IMG/VR virus record: IMGVR_UViG_3300045256_000282
Span: 1 to 64,000 of that record
Length of the DNA: 64,000 nucleotides
Reading direction: 5' to 3' (one strand)
Source of the DNA: a virus
The notes under the pieces: model-generated
Told to the model about the DNA's origin: nothing
Seen by the model: only the letters and a program-made list of their open reading frames with translations
Databases searched by the model: none
Shown here: positions 24,447-33,146 of the stretch, in pieces
Position numbering within the stretch: position 1 is the first letter of the stretch
Layout of the letters: the number at the start of each line of letters is the position of its first letter
Made by a program: the position numbers and the translations under genes

Positions 24447-26878
24447 AACACCGTCATTACCGTAGGATGATGTCCGATTCCTTAAAAGAGATACAGGATC
24501 TTGATAAGGCAGATGTAAAAATCTCAGAAAAAGATTTTGTTGATGAGCATAAGAAGCTTTTAGATGTACTTGAACATCCTACTAAGAAAAAACTTAAAGA
24601 AGAGGCCAAAGATCAGGGTAAGGAACTTAAAGAAGAACTTGCTAAAGCCCCAATCGCATACCACGGCAGCACCGTTCCTTTTGAGGAACATGCGAAGCCT
24701 AAGAAGGACCCTAAGAGTCAACTTAACTATGGACCCGGCATATACTACGCTACGGACCCCGAAGAAGCTTCTAGTTACGCAGAGCCTCAGATTGCTAGGA
24801 TCAATGATCACTCTAGCGCACTTACTGAGGTTCAAAAAGAGCCCGGATATAGAGAATACCGCGACTCTGTTGCATCTAAGATGGGGTTGTCTAGCTCCGT
24901 AGATACGAAACATAAAAACTGGGATAAATTTGCAGATCATATGCTTTCTTACGACAAGCAGAAGATCAACGAAAAGCTTAAGCTTGCTCCAAACGTAAGG
25001 CGATCGGATGTTCAAGTTAATAAACCTTTTGATCCCTACAACAAGAAACACGCGCTAGCAGTCTATCAGGCACTAGGCATAGAACCAGACCACTTCAGGC
25101 TTGGTCAGGAGCATAAGGCCGGTTCCAACCTTTATGGACAGATCGCAAACCACGATAAGTTTGACAATCTAAAGTGGGGAGAAAAAACTCATAAAGTAAA
25201 TCAGGCAATAAAAAGAGCTGGGTTTGACGGTATCCACGACAAGAAGCTCGGGCACATTATCGCTTTTGACCCTAAGCAGATCAAGCCAGCATATGGTGCT
25301 GCTAAAAAACCTAAGAAGCTTGCCGCATCTGAGCTTGAGAAGTCTAAAAACGTTCGCGAACAGCGAAAGAAGGTGTTCGGTACTGACGCGAATGCTCCTA
25401 GAACGTCTGAGAAGCGCATGAAGATGATGCAGATGATTAGACAATACGCTCAAAAGAAGTACGGCCTTCCTCTTGTAACAGCTTCTGGTAAGAGAGATGA
25501 GTCCGGTAAGCTTAAGGAGCAAAAAGGAATTGAGGGTCAGCCTTACGACGTATTTACTCCTAAAGGCGTGGCTCAAGAAAAGAAGCGCCTGGCTCAGATT
25601 AAAGAAAAAGGAACCAAGCGAGTAGATCCAAAACCTGACTGGCGTTCTGGTCAGCTTGAGACTCAGCCGTCTCCAGATGCTGCCGTACACGAGCTTTCAC
25701 ATCTTGACCTTGCTCCAGAGGGTATGACGGCTCCAAAATTTCAAACTGAGATGGATCGTCTTTGGGGAGATTCTCAAAGCAAATACGGTCATATGCAGCA
25801 AAAGAAGACTCGCGGTGAAATTCAGCCGATGTCTATCGAAAATCCAATACGAAGAGAAATGGGCCTACCCGCTAATAAGCAAACAAAACCAGTTACTGCT
25901 AACCAGTCAGTTCTTGATGACCCTACTGGAAAAGAAAAACGTTTTGTTGAAGGTAAAGATGCTAACGGCAAAAAAGCTTTTTACGATCGTCAATCTAGGC
26001 TTCAAAATCAAGATACTAAAGACAGACGACAGCAGATTCAAGAAGGAAGCTTAAAATTTCATCCTGAAAAGGGATGGCAACAAGCTTCGGACACCAATGC
26101 CCTTATTAATTTGAGGGGTAGAGGTTTGAAGGAAGAGGCTGCAAACAGACTTAAGGCAAGGCTTGGATTTCAGTCCCAACCAAAGAAGTTGGCGGCAAGT
26201 GAAGATTTAAAAAAAGAACAGTGGGAAAGAAAAAGAACAGGATCTTCTCTTAACCCTTTGCACGGCGTAATATCGCCGGAAGGAAAGTTTTATCCTATGA
26301 ATGCAGATGAGATGCATTCTAACAAGATAATTCAAGCAAGTCTCCCTCCTTACGCCAAGGTTAGCTATACGCCTGGCGAGCTTGAAAACGAAGTAAACAA
26401 AAAGATGGGCGAAGGATGGATTTCTGTTGGAACCGCTGGGGAACCTAGCTTCATCGGACACTCTTCTGTATTAAGCAACCCAAGACATCCCGCCACCGCC
26501 GCACTTAGGGGTCTTATTCGTGAAGCTCAAAATGATCCAAAAAACACCGCTGGTTTTTGGACTGGTCATGTTGAAGTTTCTCATAGTGACAAGAAGCCCA
26601 TCAAGGGTGCAGAAACTCTTGAGCACGCCCCTCATGTGGGTTATGTAAGTGCTGATCACTTTGTCAGGCACGGCACGTTTAAGCCACACAAAGATTTGGG
26701 ACGATCCGAAATTGAAAAAAGCTGGTCGGCAAAGCTTGCAGCGAAATACAAGGCCCAAAGACCTCAAACTCCTCAAGAAATTAAAGAATCAAAAGAAAAA
26801 CACAAGAAGGCAATGGAAGCTGCACTGGCTGCTATAGACAAGATCAAAAAGCCAACTAAGCCTGGAGGTCAGAAATGA
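24443..26878 (+). CDS. Polyvalent protein: ADP-ribosyltransferase-like plus HExxH metallopeptidase-like
   Basis: 811 aa. After a Lys-rich helical N-terminus, residues about 70-275 look like the ADP-ribosyltransferase fold of polyvalent proteins: AYHGSTVPF (His74), NYGPGIYYATDPEEASSYA (Tyr101/102), and the closing GFDGIHD...HIIAFDPKQIK. The middle holds AAVHELSHLDLAPEG, an HExxH zinc motif at residues 416-420 as in MPTase-PolyVal domains. A third globular region (about 625-760) is not recognised. ATG at 24443 is chosen over TTG 24434 because of the ATGA overlap. Known for such proteins: packaged and injected to modify host targets. Inference: same here. Confidence 0.78.
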   Translation: MKHRHYRRMMSDSLKEIQDLDKADVKISEKDFVDEHKKLLDVLEHPTKKKLKEEAKDQGKELKEELAKAPIAYHGSTVPFEEHAKPKKDPKSQLNYGPGIYYATDPEEASSYAEPQIARINDHSSALTEVQKEPGYREYRDSVASKMGLSSSVDTKHKNWDKFADHMLSYDKQKINEKLKLAPNVRRSDVQVNKPFDPYNKKHALAVYQALGIEPDHFRLGQEHKAGSNLYGQIANHDKFDNLKWGEKTHKVNQAIKRAGFDGIHDKKLGHIIAFDPKQIKPAYGAAKKPKKLAASELEKSKNVREQRKKVFGTDANAPRTSEKRMKMMQMIRQYAQKKYGLPLVTASGKRDESGKLKEQKGIEGQPYDVFTPKGVAQEKKRLAQIKEKGTKRVDPKPDWRSGQLETQPSPDAAVHELSHLDLAPEGMTAPKFQTEMDRLWGDSQSKYGHMQQKKTRGEIQPMSIENPIRREMGLPANKQTKPVTANQSVLDDPTGKEKRFVEGKDANGKKAFYDRQSRLQNQDTKDRRQQIQEGSLKFHPEKGWQQASDTNALINLRGRGLKEEAANRLKARLGFQSQPKKLAASEDLKKEQWERKRTGSSLNPLHGVISPEGKFYPMNADEMHSNKIIQASLPPYAKVSYTPGELENEVNKKMGEGWISVGTAGEPSFIGHSSVLSNPRHPATAALRGLIREAQNDPKNTAGFWTGHVEVSHSDKKPIKGAETLEHAPHVGYVSADHFVRHGTFKPHKDLGRSEIEKSWSAKLAAKYKAQRPQTPQEIKESKEKHKKAMEAALAAIDKIKKPTKPGGQK

Positions 26879-27426
26879 TCTGGGGAAGACTAAAAAAGAA
26901 CATTGAAGATAAGTTGATACCGGCAGCTCACAAGGAAAAGCTTTTTAAACAAAGAGAAAAATTCTCCAAGTCTGCAAAAGATGAGTCTTTAAAGCTTGAA
27001 CACTATTCTCATGAGCAAAACTTAAAAGAGATCGACCCCAAGAAGATGGGCTCTGGGGCAGACGCTCAAACAAAAAGAGGTGGCCCTATGGAGCACCCTC
27101 ATAGCTTTTTTTATAGAAGCGGCCATCCCCTACCCGAAGAAGATTCTCATATTCATCGTCAGGCTAGTAGCAAGTATCATGTTGAGTTGCCTTCAGATGT
27201 AAAACTTTACGACCTATCTACAGATCCTCATAGACTCAGAGAAAAACTAATACAAGAAACAAAGCATAGACAGGTAAACCCTGGGCACCCAACACCAGAC
27301 GAGCTTCATGAAAGACTCAAAAGCCACGGCTATCATGGGTTTTACTATTCTAAACATCCCTCAATGTCCAGCGTAGTTGCTCTATATGACAAGGTTCCAG
27401 TAAAATCTGAGGAGAAGAAAAAATGA
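26875..27426 (+). CDS. Second ADP-ribosyltransferase-like polyvalent protein
   Basis: 183 aa. LEHYSHEQNLKEIDPKKMGSG, then HSFFYRSG, and a C-terminal GYHGFYYS...SVVALYDKVPV match the outline of ART-PolyVal domains (HYS start, aromatic centre, final beta strand). It is smaller than and not obviously derived from the upstream ART. It overlaps both neighbours by ATGA, so it is made together with them. Enzymatic activity is unproven. Confidence 0.65.
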   Translation: MIWGRLKKNIEDKLIPAAHKEKLFKQREKFSKSAKDESLKLEHYSHEQNLKEIDPKKMGSGADAQTKRGGPMEHPHSFFYRSGHPLPEEDSHIHRQASSKYHVELPSDVKLYDLSTDPHRLREKLIQETKHRQVNPGHPTPDELHERLKSHGYHGFYYSKHPSMSSVVALYDKVPVKSEEKKK

Positions 27427-28529
27427 TGGATTCTCTAAAGAAATCTCATGAAAAGAACATGGCTCACAATGGCCTAGCGTTGTTGTACCCGGTCTCTGTT
27501 ATGGGAAGACACATGAGATCTAACGGGATACCACACCATGTTACGGTGAAGTTTTTTGATAAGCCAGAGATTACCGCAGATGATGCTCATGACTACGCTC
27601 AAAACGAAAATTTAAAAACTCCAAACCCTTACGACATTATGGTTACTCCTAAGGTTTTTAAAAATAGATTTGGCGAAGACGTACATGTTCTTGCTCTTGA
27701 AGGGTCGGGAATTGATCACGTAAAACAAGCAAACGCAAATGGCTCCCATCTTGGCCAGCCCGTAAATTACAAGTTTACCCCTCACATAAGTGTGGACAAA
27801 GAAACTCACGATAGGGTTGCCTCTATGGGAAGGCCAGTAAAAGCCAGTGAGCTGGGTATTAAGTTTGGCCCACCAGAACTTAGACATGGTCCCAGAGTGG
27901 TTGCCACCTATAATAAGATCGAAAAGAATATGTTTGGTATTGAGATTGAGGATGTTGAACTTAAAAAGTCCTTAAAACATACGGCTGCCGCGACCGCCGC
28001 GCTGATGGGTCTTATGGGTAATCCAAACATGGCTGGCTCTATTTCTGAAAAACCGCCTGTGGTTGCCCAACCTCAGGCAAACAAGGGCAGGATGCTTAGC
28101 GCTATAGCTGCTGTAGAATCTAGCTCAGGTAAAGATACACATCACGAGCCTTTGCATGGTATGCATCAAGGTGAAAGCGCTTATGGAAAGTACGGACTTA
28201 CGCCGATTACGGTTAGGGAAACCGTAGGTCGACACCCGGATCTTAAAAGAGCACACAGAGGAGTTTTATCTTTAAAAGGCAAGGATTTTCAATCCTACAT
28301 GCAAAAAAATCCAAAACTAGAGGAAGAGGTGGCCTCACGCCATTACGACAGATTAAACAAGCTCTTCCACGGAGACCCTGGAAAAATGGGTTATGCCTGG
28401 TTAAATGGGATAACTGGGGGTCTTAGAGCCGCCAAACAAGGGTTTGATTTTGACAACCATTGGCATGTTAAAAAGATCAAAAATGCGTATCAAACTATTG
28501 AAAACACTAAGAATTCTCAAAAAAAGTAA
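27423..28529 (+). CDS. 2H phosphoesterase fused to a lytic transglycosylase-like domain
   Basis: 368 aa. N-terminal part carries two HxT/S motifs: HHVTVKFF (His39-x-Thr41) and FTPHISVD (His121-x-Ser123), 82 residues apart, the signature of 2H phosphoesterases (LigT, CPDase, anti-CBASS Acb1). Residues about 220-360 resemble a goose-lysozyme/SLT fold: MLSAIAAVESSSG (candidate Glu232), YGKYGLTPITVRE, then a region rich in aromatics. A hydrophobic Ala/Met stretch (186-205) links the two. A combined RNA- or cyclic-nucleotide-cleaving and wall-cutting virion protein would be unusual. Fourth gene of the coupled cassette. Confidence 0.75.
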   Translation: MMDSLKKSHEKNMAHNGLALLYPVSVMGRHMRSNGIPHHVTVKFFDKPEITADDAHDYAQNENLKTPNPYDIMVTPKVFKNRFGEDVHVLALEGSGIDHVKQANANGSHLGQPVNYKFTPHISVDKETHDRVASMGRPVKASELGIKFGPPELRHGPRVVATYNKIEKNMFGIEIEDVELKKSLKHTAAATAALMGLMGNPNMAGSISEKPPVVAQPQANKGRMLSAIAAVESSSGKDTHHEPLHGMHQGESAYGKYGLTPITVRETVGRHPDLKRAHRGVLSLKGKDFQSYMQKNPKLEEEVASRHYDRLNKLFHGDPGKMGYAWLNGITGGLRAAKQGFDFDNHWHVKKIKNAYQTIENTKNSQKK

Positions 28530-28533
28530 TCTT
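28528..28533 (+). promoter_or_regulatory. AATCTT late-promoter candidate
   Basis: GTAATCTTAACCTAT runs straight into TGGAG of the gene at 28551; it overlaps the stop codon of the previous gene. Confidence 0.45.
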
Positions 28534-28550
28534 AACCTATTGGAGACGAT

Positions 28551-29105
28551 ATGGAACTAAAACCTAGTGAAATTGAAGCGATCGAAGAAATTGGTGAATT
28601 AGACGGAAGCCCGGTCAAGATGATCAGAACCATCGGTGGTTTTTGGATCGCCGTTGGTAAGCCTAAAGGCAAAAAAGACCAAGAGGCGCTTGGTGCAGGA
28701 AGTCATCCGGCCATCGTGAAGTACAACGTTGAAAAGCAATTTTCCGCTTTCCAGCCCACCTTAGCTAAAAGCGAGCTAACTGGGTCCTCTGAGAGCGTAA
28801 CTGGCTATACCGAGCTTCTACCTCAAGAGATGCGAAAAAACGGATATGAGATGTTCTCTCTTACAAAAAGTAATGAGATCGAATACGTCCTTACTAAGCA
28901 TGGCGCTCAAGTTCATGTATTTAAAGCCGAAGTGCAAACTGATAAGATCAAGTTTGACAAAGCTGCAAAACCACTCCCGAGCAACTTAAAAGGGTTTTCA
29001 AAAGCAGCTACGACCGTAGCCACCCACAAAGCAAAAGAGCTTGGTAAAGAATTTATCGAATATGACAACGTAAAGTTTCCTATCAAGAAGTTGTTGAAAG
29101 GTTAA
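28551..29105 (+). CDS. Hypothetical virion-region protein (184 aa)
   Basis: Not recognised. N-terminal small beta domain (SPVKMIRTIGGFWIAVGKPKG), then LAKSELTGSS, then a domain about 80-184 (GYEMFSLTKSNEIEYVLTKHGAQVHVFKAE). Clear TTGGAG site. Only 1 bp separates it from the next gene. Confidence 0.7.
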   Translation: MELKPSEIEAIEEIGELDGSPVKMIRTIGGFWIAVGKPKGKKDQEALGAGSHPAIVKYNVEKQFSAFQPTLAKSELTGSSESVTGYTELLPQEMRKNGYEMFSLTKSNEIEYVLTKHGAQVHVFKAEVQTDKIKFDKAAKPLPSNLKGFSKAATTVATHKAKELGKEFIEYDNVKFPIKKLLKG

Positions 29106-29106
29106 G

Positions 29107-29304
29107 ATGCCAGATACAGCAAGGAAGCTTAAATTGGCTTCAAAACTTAAAGAATCAAAGAATACTAAGCCCGCAGAAAAAATGTGCAAGGAAGATAAGA
29201 AGGCACTGGCTTGCTGGGTAGGAAAAAGACTGCTTGAAAGTCAGGAAAAGATAGAAAAAACTTTGAATGAGATGCGGTTGATTTGCGAGAGGGCAAAAAA
29301 GTAA
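29107..29304 (+). CDS. Small Lys-rich helical protein (65 aa)
   Basis: Basic and helical, with two cysteines (MCKEDKKALACW). Not recognised. Kept because it fits exactly between its neighbours: 1-nt gap before it and a TAATG overlap with the next gene. Confidence 0.6.
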   Translation: MPDTARKLKLASKLKESKNTKPAEKMCKEDKKALACWVGKRLLESQEKIEKTLNEMRLICERAKK

Positions 29305-30242
29305 TGTCAAAAAGAAAGCCCAAGGGAACACAACTAGATGCCATCAATAGGGGGAGTCAGCCTTTTCAGGTTACTTTTGATCTGTTGAAACAGGATCAGT
29401 TCGTAAACTCCTTAGGGGTTGACTTTATCCACTATAAGGCTATGCCCTCCCCTATAGGACTGAAGGATAGAGGAGATTATCGTCGAAGTGACGGTTTGGA
29501 CACCATAAGCTCAAACGGCATGCTTTACTTTAAAGCTGGGTGTTTTACGGCGACCATGGTTGATAATTCTAAGTCTCAAAAAGCCTCAGAAGGTGCCTTA
29601 CTAGATTACTCAACTTCTAGACTTATAATGCCTAGATTTTACAATACCCAAGAAGAGCAGTCAGACGGCAAAAGAATTTACATGGCCCCTGGCGATAGAG
29701 TCTACATCGCAGACCCGGCAGCCGACATCCTAGTTCCTAACTATCAACGAATGGACTATGAGCCGGACACAGACAACGTTCCCATGTTCCCTATAGCGCA
29801 GATAGAGTTTGTTGAAGATAGTCGCGGAATAATCTACCAAGAAGGTCGGGATTTTGAGATAACCTGCCAAGGAAACATCCGGTGGATACCTTCTGGGCAA
29901 AACCCAGGAATCGACCCTGACACTAAGAAGGGTCGAGTTTATTCGACCAGATACCTCTATAAAGCTTTTTGGTACGTAGTAGCCATTCCCAAAGAGGTGA
30001 GGGTTACGAATGTAACAAACGGGGACGAAAGAGTTCCAGAACGAATGGCCTATCATGCCGTAGTTCAAAGAGAATACATATACCTTAACGTTAACCGTGG
30101 CCAAAACAGCGATGGAAGCACTGGCGCGGGAGACGTAAAGACTCAAGATCAAAAGAGAATCGTAAAGAAACCTAAATCGGGTATCGACCCAGGAGGCCCT
30201 AGCATAAAGGTCAACATGGACGATATCGAGCAGGAATCTTGA
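29304..30242 (+). CDS. Virion structural protein, unknown role
   Basis: 312 aa. ATG at 29304 (TAATG overlap) preferred to the in-frame ATG at 29283. Residues about 30-110 (GVDFIHYKAMPSPIGLKDRGDYRR, NGMLYFKAGCFTATM, DYSTSRLIMPRFY) are a dense, conserved-looking beta domain; the last 50 residues are Gly/Lys rich and flexible. It resembles neck or baseplate-hub-associated proteins of large myophages by size and place, but no family name is secure. Confidence 0.7.
   Translation: MSKRKPKGTQLDAINRGSQPFQVTFDLLKQDQFVNSLGVDFIHYKAMPSPIGLKDRGDYRRSDGLDTISSNGMLYFKAGCFTATMVDNSKSQKASEGALLDYSTSRLIMPRFYNTQEEQSDGKRIYMAPGDRVYIADPAADILVPNYQRMDYEPDTDNVPMFPIAQIEFVEDSRGIIYQEGRDFEITCQGNIRWIPSGQNPGIDPDTKKGRVYSTRYLYKAFWYVVAIPKEVRVTNVTNGDERVPERMAYHAVVQREYIYLNVNRGQNSDGSTGAGDVKTQDQKRIVKKPKSGIDPGGPSIKVNMDDIEQES
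30235..30240 (+). promoter_or_regulatory. AATCTT late-promoter candidate
   Basis: GGAATCTTGATATAGTACG overlaps the end of the previous gene; the gene at 30269 starts 28 nt downstream behind GAAAGGG. Confidence 0.4.
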
Positions 30243-30268
30243 TATAGTACGTAACGAAAGGGCTTAAA

Positions 30269-30724
30269 ATGACAGTTCCAGCAAATAAGAAGATTCGTCA
30301 GATGAAGGGGTCGACCGTAGAGGACGTCCTTAACGCAGCCAGCCTTACCTTTAATAGGGCCTCTGGTGGACAAAAGAACCTTGGGGTTGGACCTCATCTC
30401 AAGCCCCTTCTGGTAGACCCTGCCACGAACACCTATTCAACGGACGCTACCACGGCTAGAACGTTGAGGCCTGGTGTCCTGCTAGCTATCTTCAACAAGG
30501 GTAGCTCTGTATACTCTGTTACATTAGGAAGCGATACCTCGGTTGCTGCTCTTGCAGTGGGTGTGACCAACTCTAACGGAGAAGTTGGCATTCCATGTAA
30601 GCCCGGTGATTGGACCTATCTCTCCACGTTTGATAAGCGTACGGTCATCACTAACAACAACAACCTGGTTGTTTTTGTTGTCGAAGACGATACTTACATC
30701 GTAGACGAAAACCCTAGCCGATAA
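30269..30724 (+). CDS. Small beta-rich virion protein
   Basis: 151 aa, not recognised. The C-terminal 100 residues alternate regularly (GVLLAIFNKGSSVYSVTLGS, NNNLVVFVVEDDTYIV), consistent with a jelly-roll or barrel used in decoration or tail proteins. Confidence 0.7.
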   Translation: MTVPANKKIRQMKGSTVEDVLNAASLTFNRASGGQKNLGVGPHLKPLLVDPATNTYSTDATTARTLRPGVLLAIFNKGSSVYSVTLGSDTSVAALAVGVTNSNGEVGIPCKPGDWTYLSTFDKRTVITNNNNLVVFVVEDDTYIVDENPSR

Positions 30725-30733
30725 GGAATTCTG

Positions 30734-31642
30734 ATGAAGATCACAGCTTCTGCAGAACAGTTCCTTTCTAAGGCGCTGGGCCAAGATGGCCTAGATGCAC
30801 TGCAGAAGTCTGAGCTTTTTAAGCTAAAGGCCAATAAGGTCGTTCCTATAGACGAGATCAAGACTGCTATGCAGATCGTACCTCGGACTGTAATCACACT
30901 ACTCCACAAAGAACTTGGCGCGATGAAGATCGGTGAAGGCAAGGACGTAGTTCTTCCAGTTCAACCAGAAGCCATCTTACATGTAACCAAATACGACAAC
31001 GACGTTTATAGCGGGGATATCCATAGACCTGGAAACGTTATGGCTAAGTTTCAAGATCGATCACTCCCTGGCGTTGGTTTGATCATCATGTCTACTTTTG
31101 AGCTTTACGATGTATCAGACCTAGCATCGGCAGCTCCAAGCTCCGTGCCTAGCTTAGAAGAGGCTAACGTTCAAAAGATCATTGATGAAAGAATGGGCCT
31201 ACGAGATCTTGTAAGACAAGTAGTTGACCAAAGAATTACGGAAAGAGAAGCGATTGACAGCATCATAAGGATGAGGTTAACTCAAGCTATGGCCGAAGCT
31301 ACTCAAAAAAAAACAGAAAAGCCTGAAGAGGCACCTATGGAATCTAAAAAACCTACGAGTAAGCTTAAAGAGTTTATTGAACGAAGAGCTAGGAAAGCTC
31401 CTAAAGAATTTCAGATCAGCATGGCTAAGAACGAAACCGTTGTATGTGAAGATTGTAAAAAAGAGATCTTCACCAAAGGCGCGTTCTCTGGCTGCATCTG
31501 CTATGGTGACGATCGAAACAACAAGATCTTCATTACTAAGAATGAGAACGGATTTACTATGCGGTTTCCTCGTAGTTGGGATGTGGAAAACGTCCAGATG
31601 CTTTTGGAAACTTTGCGAGATAAGAACAGGGGTTCCAAATGA
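30734..31642 (+). CDS. Virion-region protein with C-terminal zinc ribbon
   Basis: 302 aa. Helical N-terminus with LQKSELFKLK, a middle domain (VTKYDNDVYSGDIHRPGNVMAKF), a charged helical linker, then CEDCKKEIFTKGAFSGCICYG near residue 236, a four-cysteine ribbon. Not assigned to a family. Coupled by ATGA to the palm-domain protein that follows. Confidence 0.7.
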   Translation: MKITASAEQFLSKALGQDGLDALQKSELFKLKANKVVPIDEIKTAMQIVPRTVITLLHKELGAMKIGEGKDVVLPVQPEAILHVTKYDNDVYSGDIHRPGNVMAKFQDRSLPGVGLIIMSTFELYDVSDLASAAPSSVPSLEEANVQKIIDERMGLRDLVRQVVDQRITEREAIDSIIRMRLTQAMAEATQKKTEKPEEAPMESKKPTSKLKEFIERRARKAPKEFQISMAKNETVVCEDCKKEIFTKGAFSGCICYGDDRNNKIFITKNENGFTMRFPRSWDVENVQMLLETLRDKNRGSK

Positions 31643-33114
31643 ACAGATTATTCGTAGCTTTTGATGGCGATAATATGGGCTCACAAGTTGGTCAGGCTGT
31701 CCTTATGGACGATGCTCAACAACTTCACGAGATCTCTCGTCGAATTGATAGCGCTGGACGAGCGATACAGGATTGGGTGGAATCTAACGGAGGCCAGATG
31801 GTCTCGGTTGGTGGGGATGAAGGAACTTTTGTTATCGATCCTTCTATGGAAGAACATCTTGAGGAGTTGAGAGGAGTTTACCAACAGATCAGTGGTGGTA
31901 CCGTAACGTTTGGCGTAGGATACTCTCTAAGTCAAGCCGGTAAGGCTTTGATGGCTGGAAAACTTATGGGAAAAGATATTCTGGTTAGGTATGACGACCA
32001 GGTAGACCACATCCTTTCTGATGCGCATGATCAGGTTCAAACTGGTGGTGGAAGTCCCGAAGCTCAGAAACAAGATGAGCATTATCTTAGCCACGTTGTG
32101 CTAGGCGATGCTGGAAACGGCGAAGAGGATGTTAGCCAAGAATCTGCTGATGAATACGACATGGCTCCAACCTCTAATTCTCCAGATGACCAAGAAATTA
32201 CTCCTGAAGGCGCTGCTGCCGCACAAGAGATGGTAGATGACGCAGCAAATTCAGAAGGCTGCAATTGTCCTGCTTGCCAAGAGCGCCATGCTATGGAGGC
32301 TCAGGGTCAGGGGCCGGAAGAAGAAGCAACTGAGGGTTGCGATTGTCCTGCTTGCCAAGAGCGTCATGCTATGGAGAGTGGTGCTGAAGAGCCTATGCCA
32401 GAGATGGCTACTCAGAATGAAGAAGATCTTCCAGAACAAGACTCTATGCAGATGATTCCAGATGCTCAAGCTGAGGGTTCGGACCTTCCTCCTATGCAGA
32501 TGCCAGAATCTCAAGAAGATCCTCAAAGCGCTATGGGAGAAATGGGCGAAGAAGATGCTATCGAGATTCCAGAGAACGAGTCTTTAGACGAGCAAAAAGA
32601 TCCAGAAGAGATGGTTGCTGCCGCAGTAGGGCCTAATGAAGATCCTGAGCAAGAGGGCGCTGTTCCTGAAGAAAACATGTCAGAAGACGGCTTTCCAGGC
32701 GCAATTCCTGGTGAAGGTGAAGAACCCGTAAATCAAGAAGATCTAGAAGAGATGCAAGATCCTTCAAACGAACAGATGCCTCCCCAACAAGACATGGGAG
32801 CCATGGGTGAATCCCAGGAACAACCTGGGGACCTAGACCTATTGTCCGAACTTTTATCAGATGCAGGATCTACTGATGAGCTTAAACAAAGAATTGCAGC
32901 TATACTTGAAAAGTTTAAAGCGAACAGGGATTCAATCATCTCGATGAAAGATCAGAACCCCGAGATGTACCAATCGATCATACTCATGCTTAAGCAGATG
33001 ATCGACATGGCGAGACATCTAGCCCCATCATCGCCAGAGGAAGATATGCCTCAAGATGAGCAGTCTGTTCCAGAGGAAGCTTCTCAGGAGGAAGCACCTC
33101 TCCCAAAACAGTAG
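31639..33114 (+). CDS. GGDEF/Cas10-like palm-domain protein with long acidic tail
   Basis: 491 aa in the zero frame. Residues 1-125 form a compact palm: LFVAFDGDNMG (Asp9, Asp11), a long helix, GGQMVSVGGDEGTFVI (GGDE 58-61), VTFGVGYSLSQAGKAL, then AGKLMGKDILVRYD. The D-x-D strand followed by a GGDE hairpin and a Lys-containing GKD strand is the layout of GGDEF and minimal Cas10-like (mCpol) nucleotidyl cyclases. The rest is acidic, with a 78-bp duplication encoding CNCPACQERHAME/CDCPACQERHAME (32254-32376). The gene ends at a -1 frameshift site. A catalytic role is inferred only. Confidence 0.75.
   Translation: MNRLFVAFDGDNMGSQVGQAVLMDDAQQLHEISRRIDSAGRAIQDWVESNGGQMVSVGGDEGTFVIDPSMEEHLEELRGVYQQISGGTVTFGVGYSLSQAGKALMAGKLMGKDILVRYDDQVDHILSDAHDQVQTGGGSPEAQKQDEHYLSHVVLGDAGNGEEDVSQESADEYDMAPTSNSPDDQEITPEGAAAAQEMVDDAANSEGCNCPACQERHAMEAQGQGPEEEATEGCDCPACQERHAMESGAEEPMPEMATQNEEDLPEQDSMQMIPDAQAEGSDLPPMQMPESQEDPQSAMGEMGEEDAIEIPENESLDEQKDPEEMVAAAVGPNEDPEQEGAVPEENMSEDGFPGAIPGEGEEPVNQEDLEEMQDPSNEQMPPQQDMGAMGESQEQPGDLDLLSELLSDAGSTDELKQRIAAILEKFKANRDSIISMKDQNPEMYQSIILMLKQMIDMARHLAPSSPEEDMPQDEQSVPEEASQEEAPLPKQ
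32254..32376 (+). repeat. Tandem repeat encoding a CxCPACQERHAME metal-knuckle-like motif
   Basis: Two copies of about 45 bp, nearly identical and in frame with a 78-bp period, give EGCNCPACQERHAME and EGCDCPACQERHAME. Cys-x-Cys-x-x-Cys plus His could bind zinc. Confidence 0.8.
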
Positions 33115-33146
33115 GGTCGGTAGAAAAAGGCGGGAAACTGCCGACC
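33102..33146 (+). other. Programmed -1 ribosomal frameshift signal
   Basis: Slippery heptamer C_CCA_AAA (33102-33108) in the correct register, 3 nt before the zero-frame stop TAG (33112-33114). Spacer of 6 nt (33109-33114), then a hairpin: GGTCGGTAG (33115-33123) pairs with CTGCCGACC (33138-33146), 9 bp with one G-U. The -1 frame stays open for 68 codons and its TAA overlaps the next gene's ATG at 33314 (TAATG). Confidence 0.88.

Noticed and set aside
24560-25051. 163-codon open frame opposite the ART-like gene
   Set aside because: Shadow frame; composition (Leu/Phe/Arg runs) mirrors Lys/Glu codons of the real gene.
32254-32376. CPAC repeat as CRISPR or mobile repeat
   Set aside because: Only two copies, in frame and 78 bp apart, fully explained as a duplicated protein motif.
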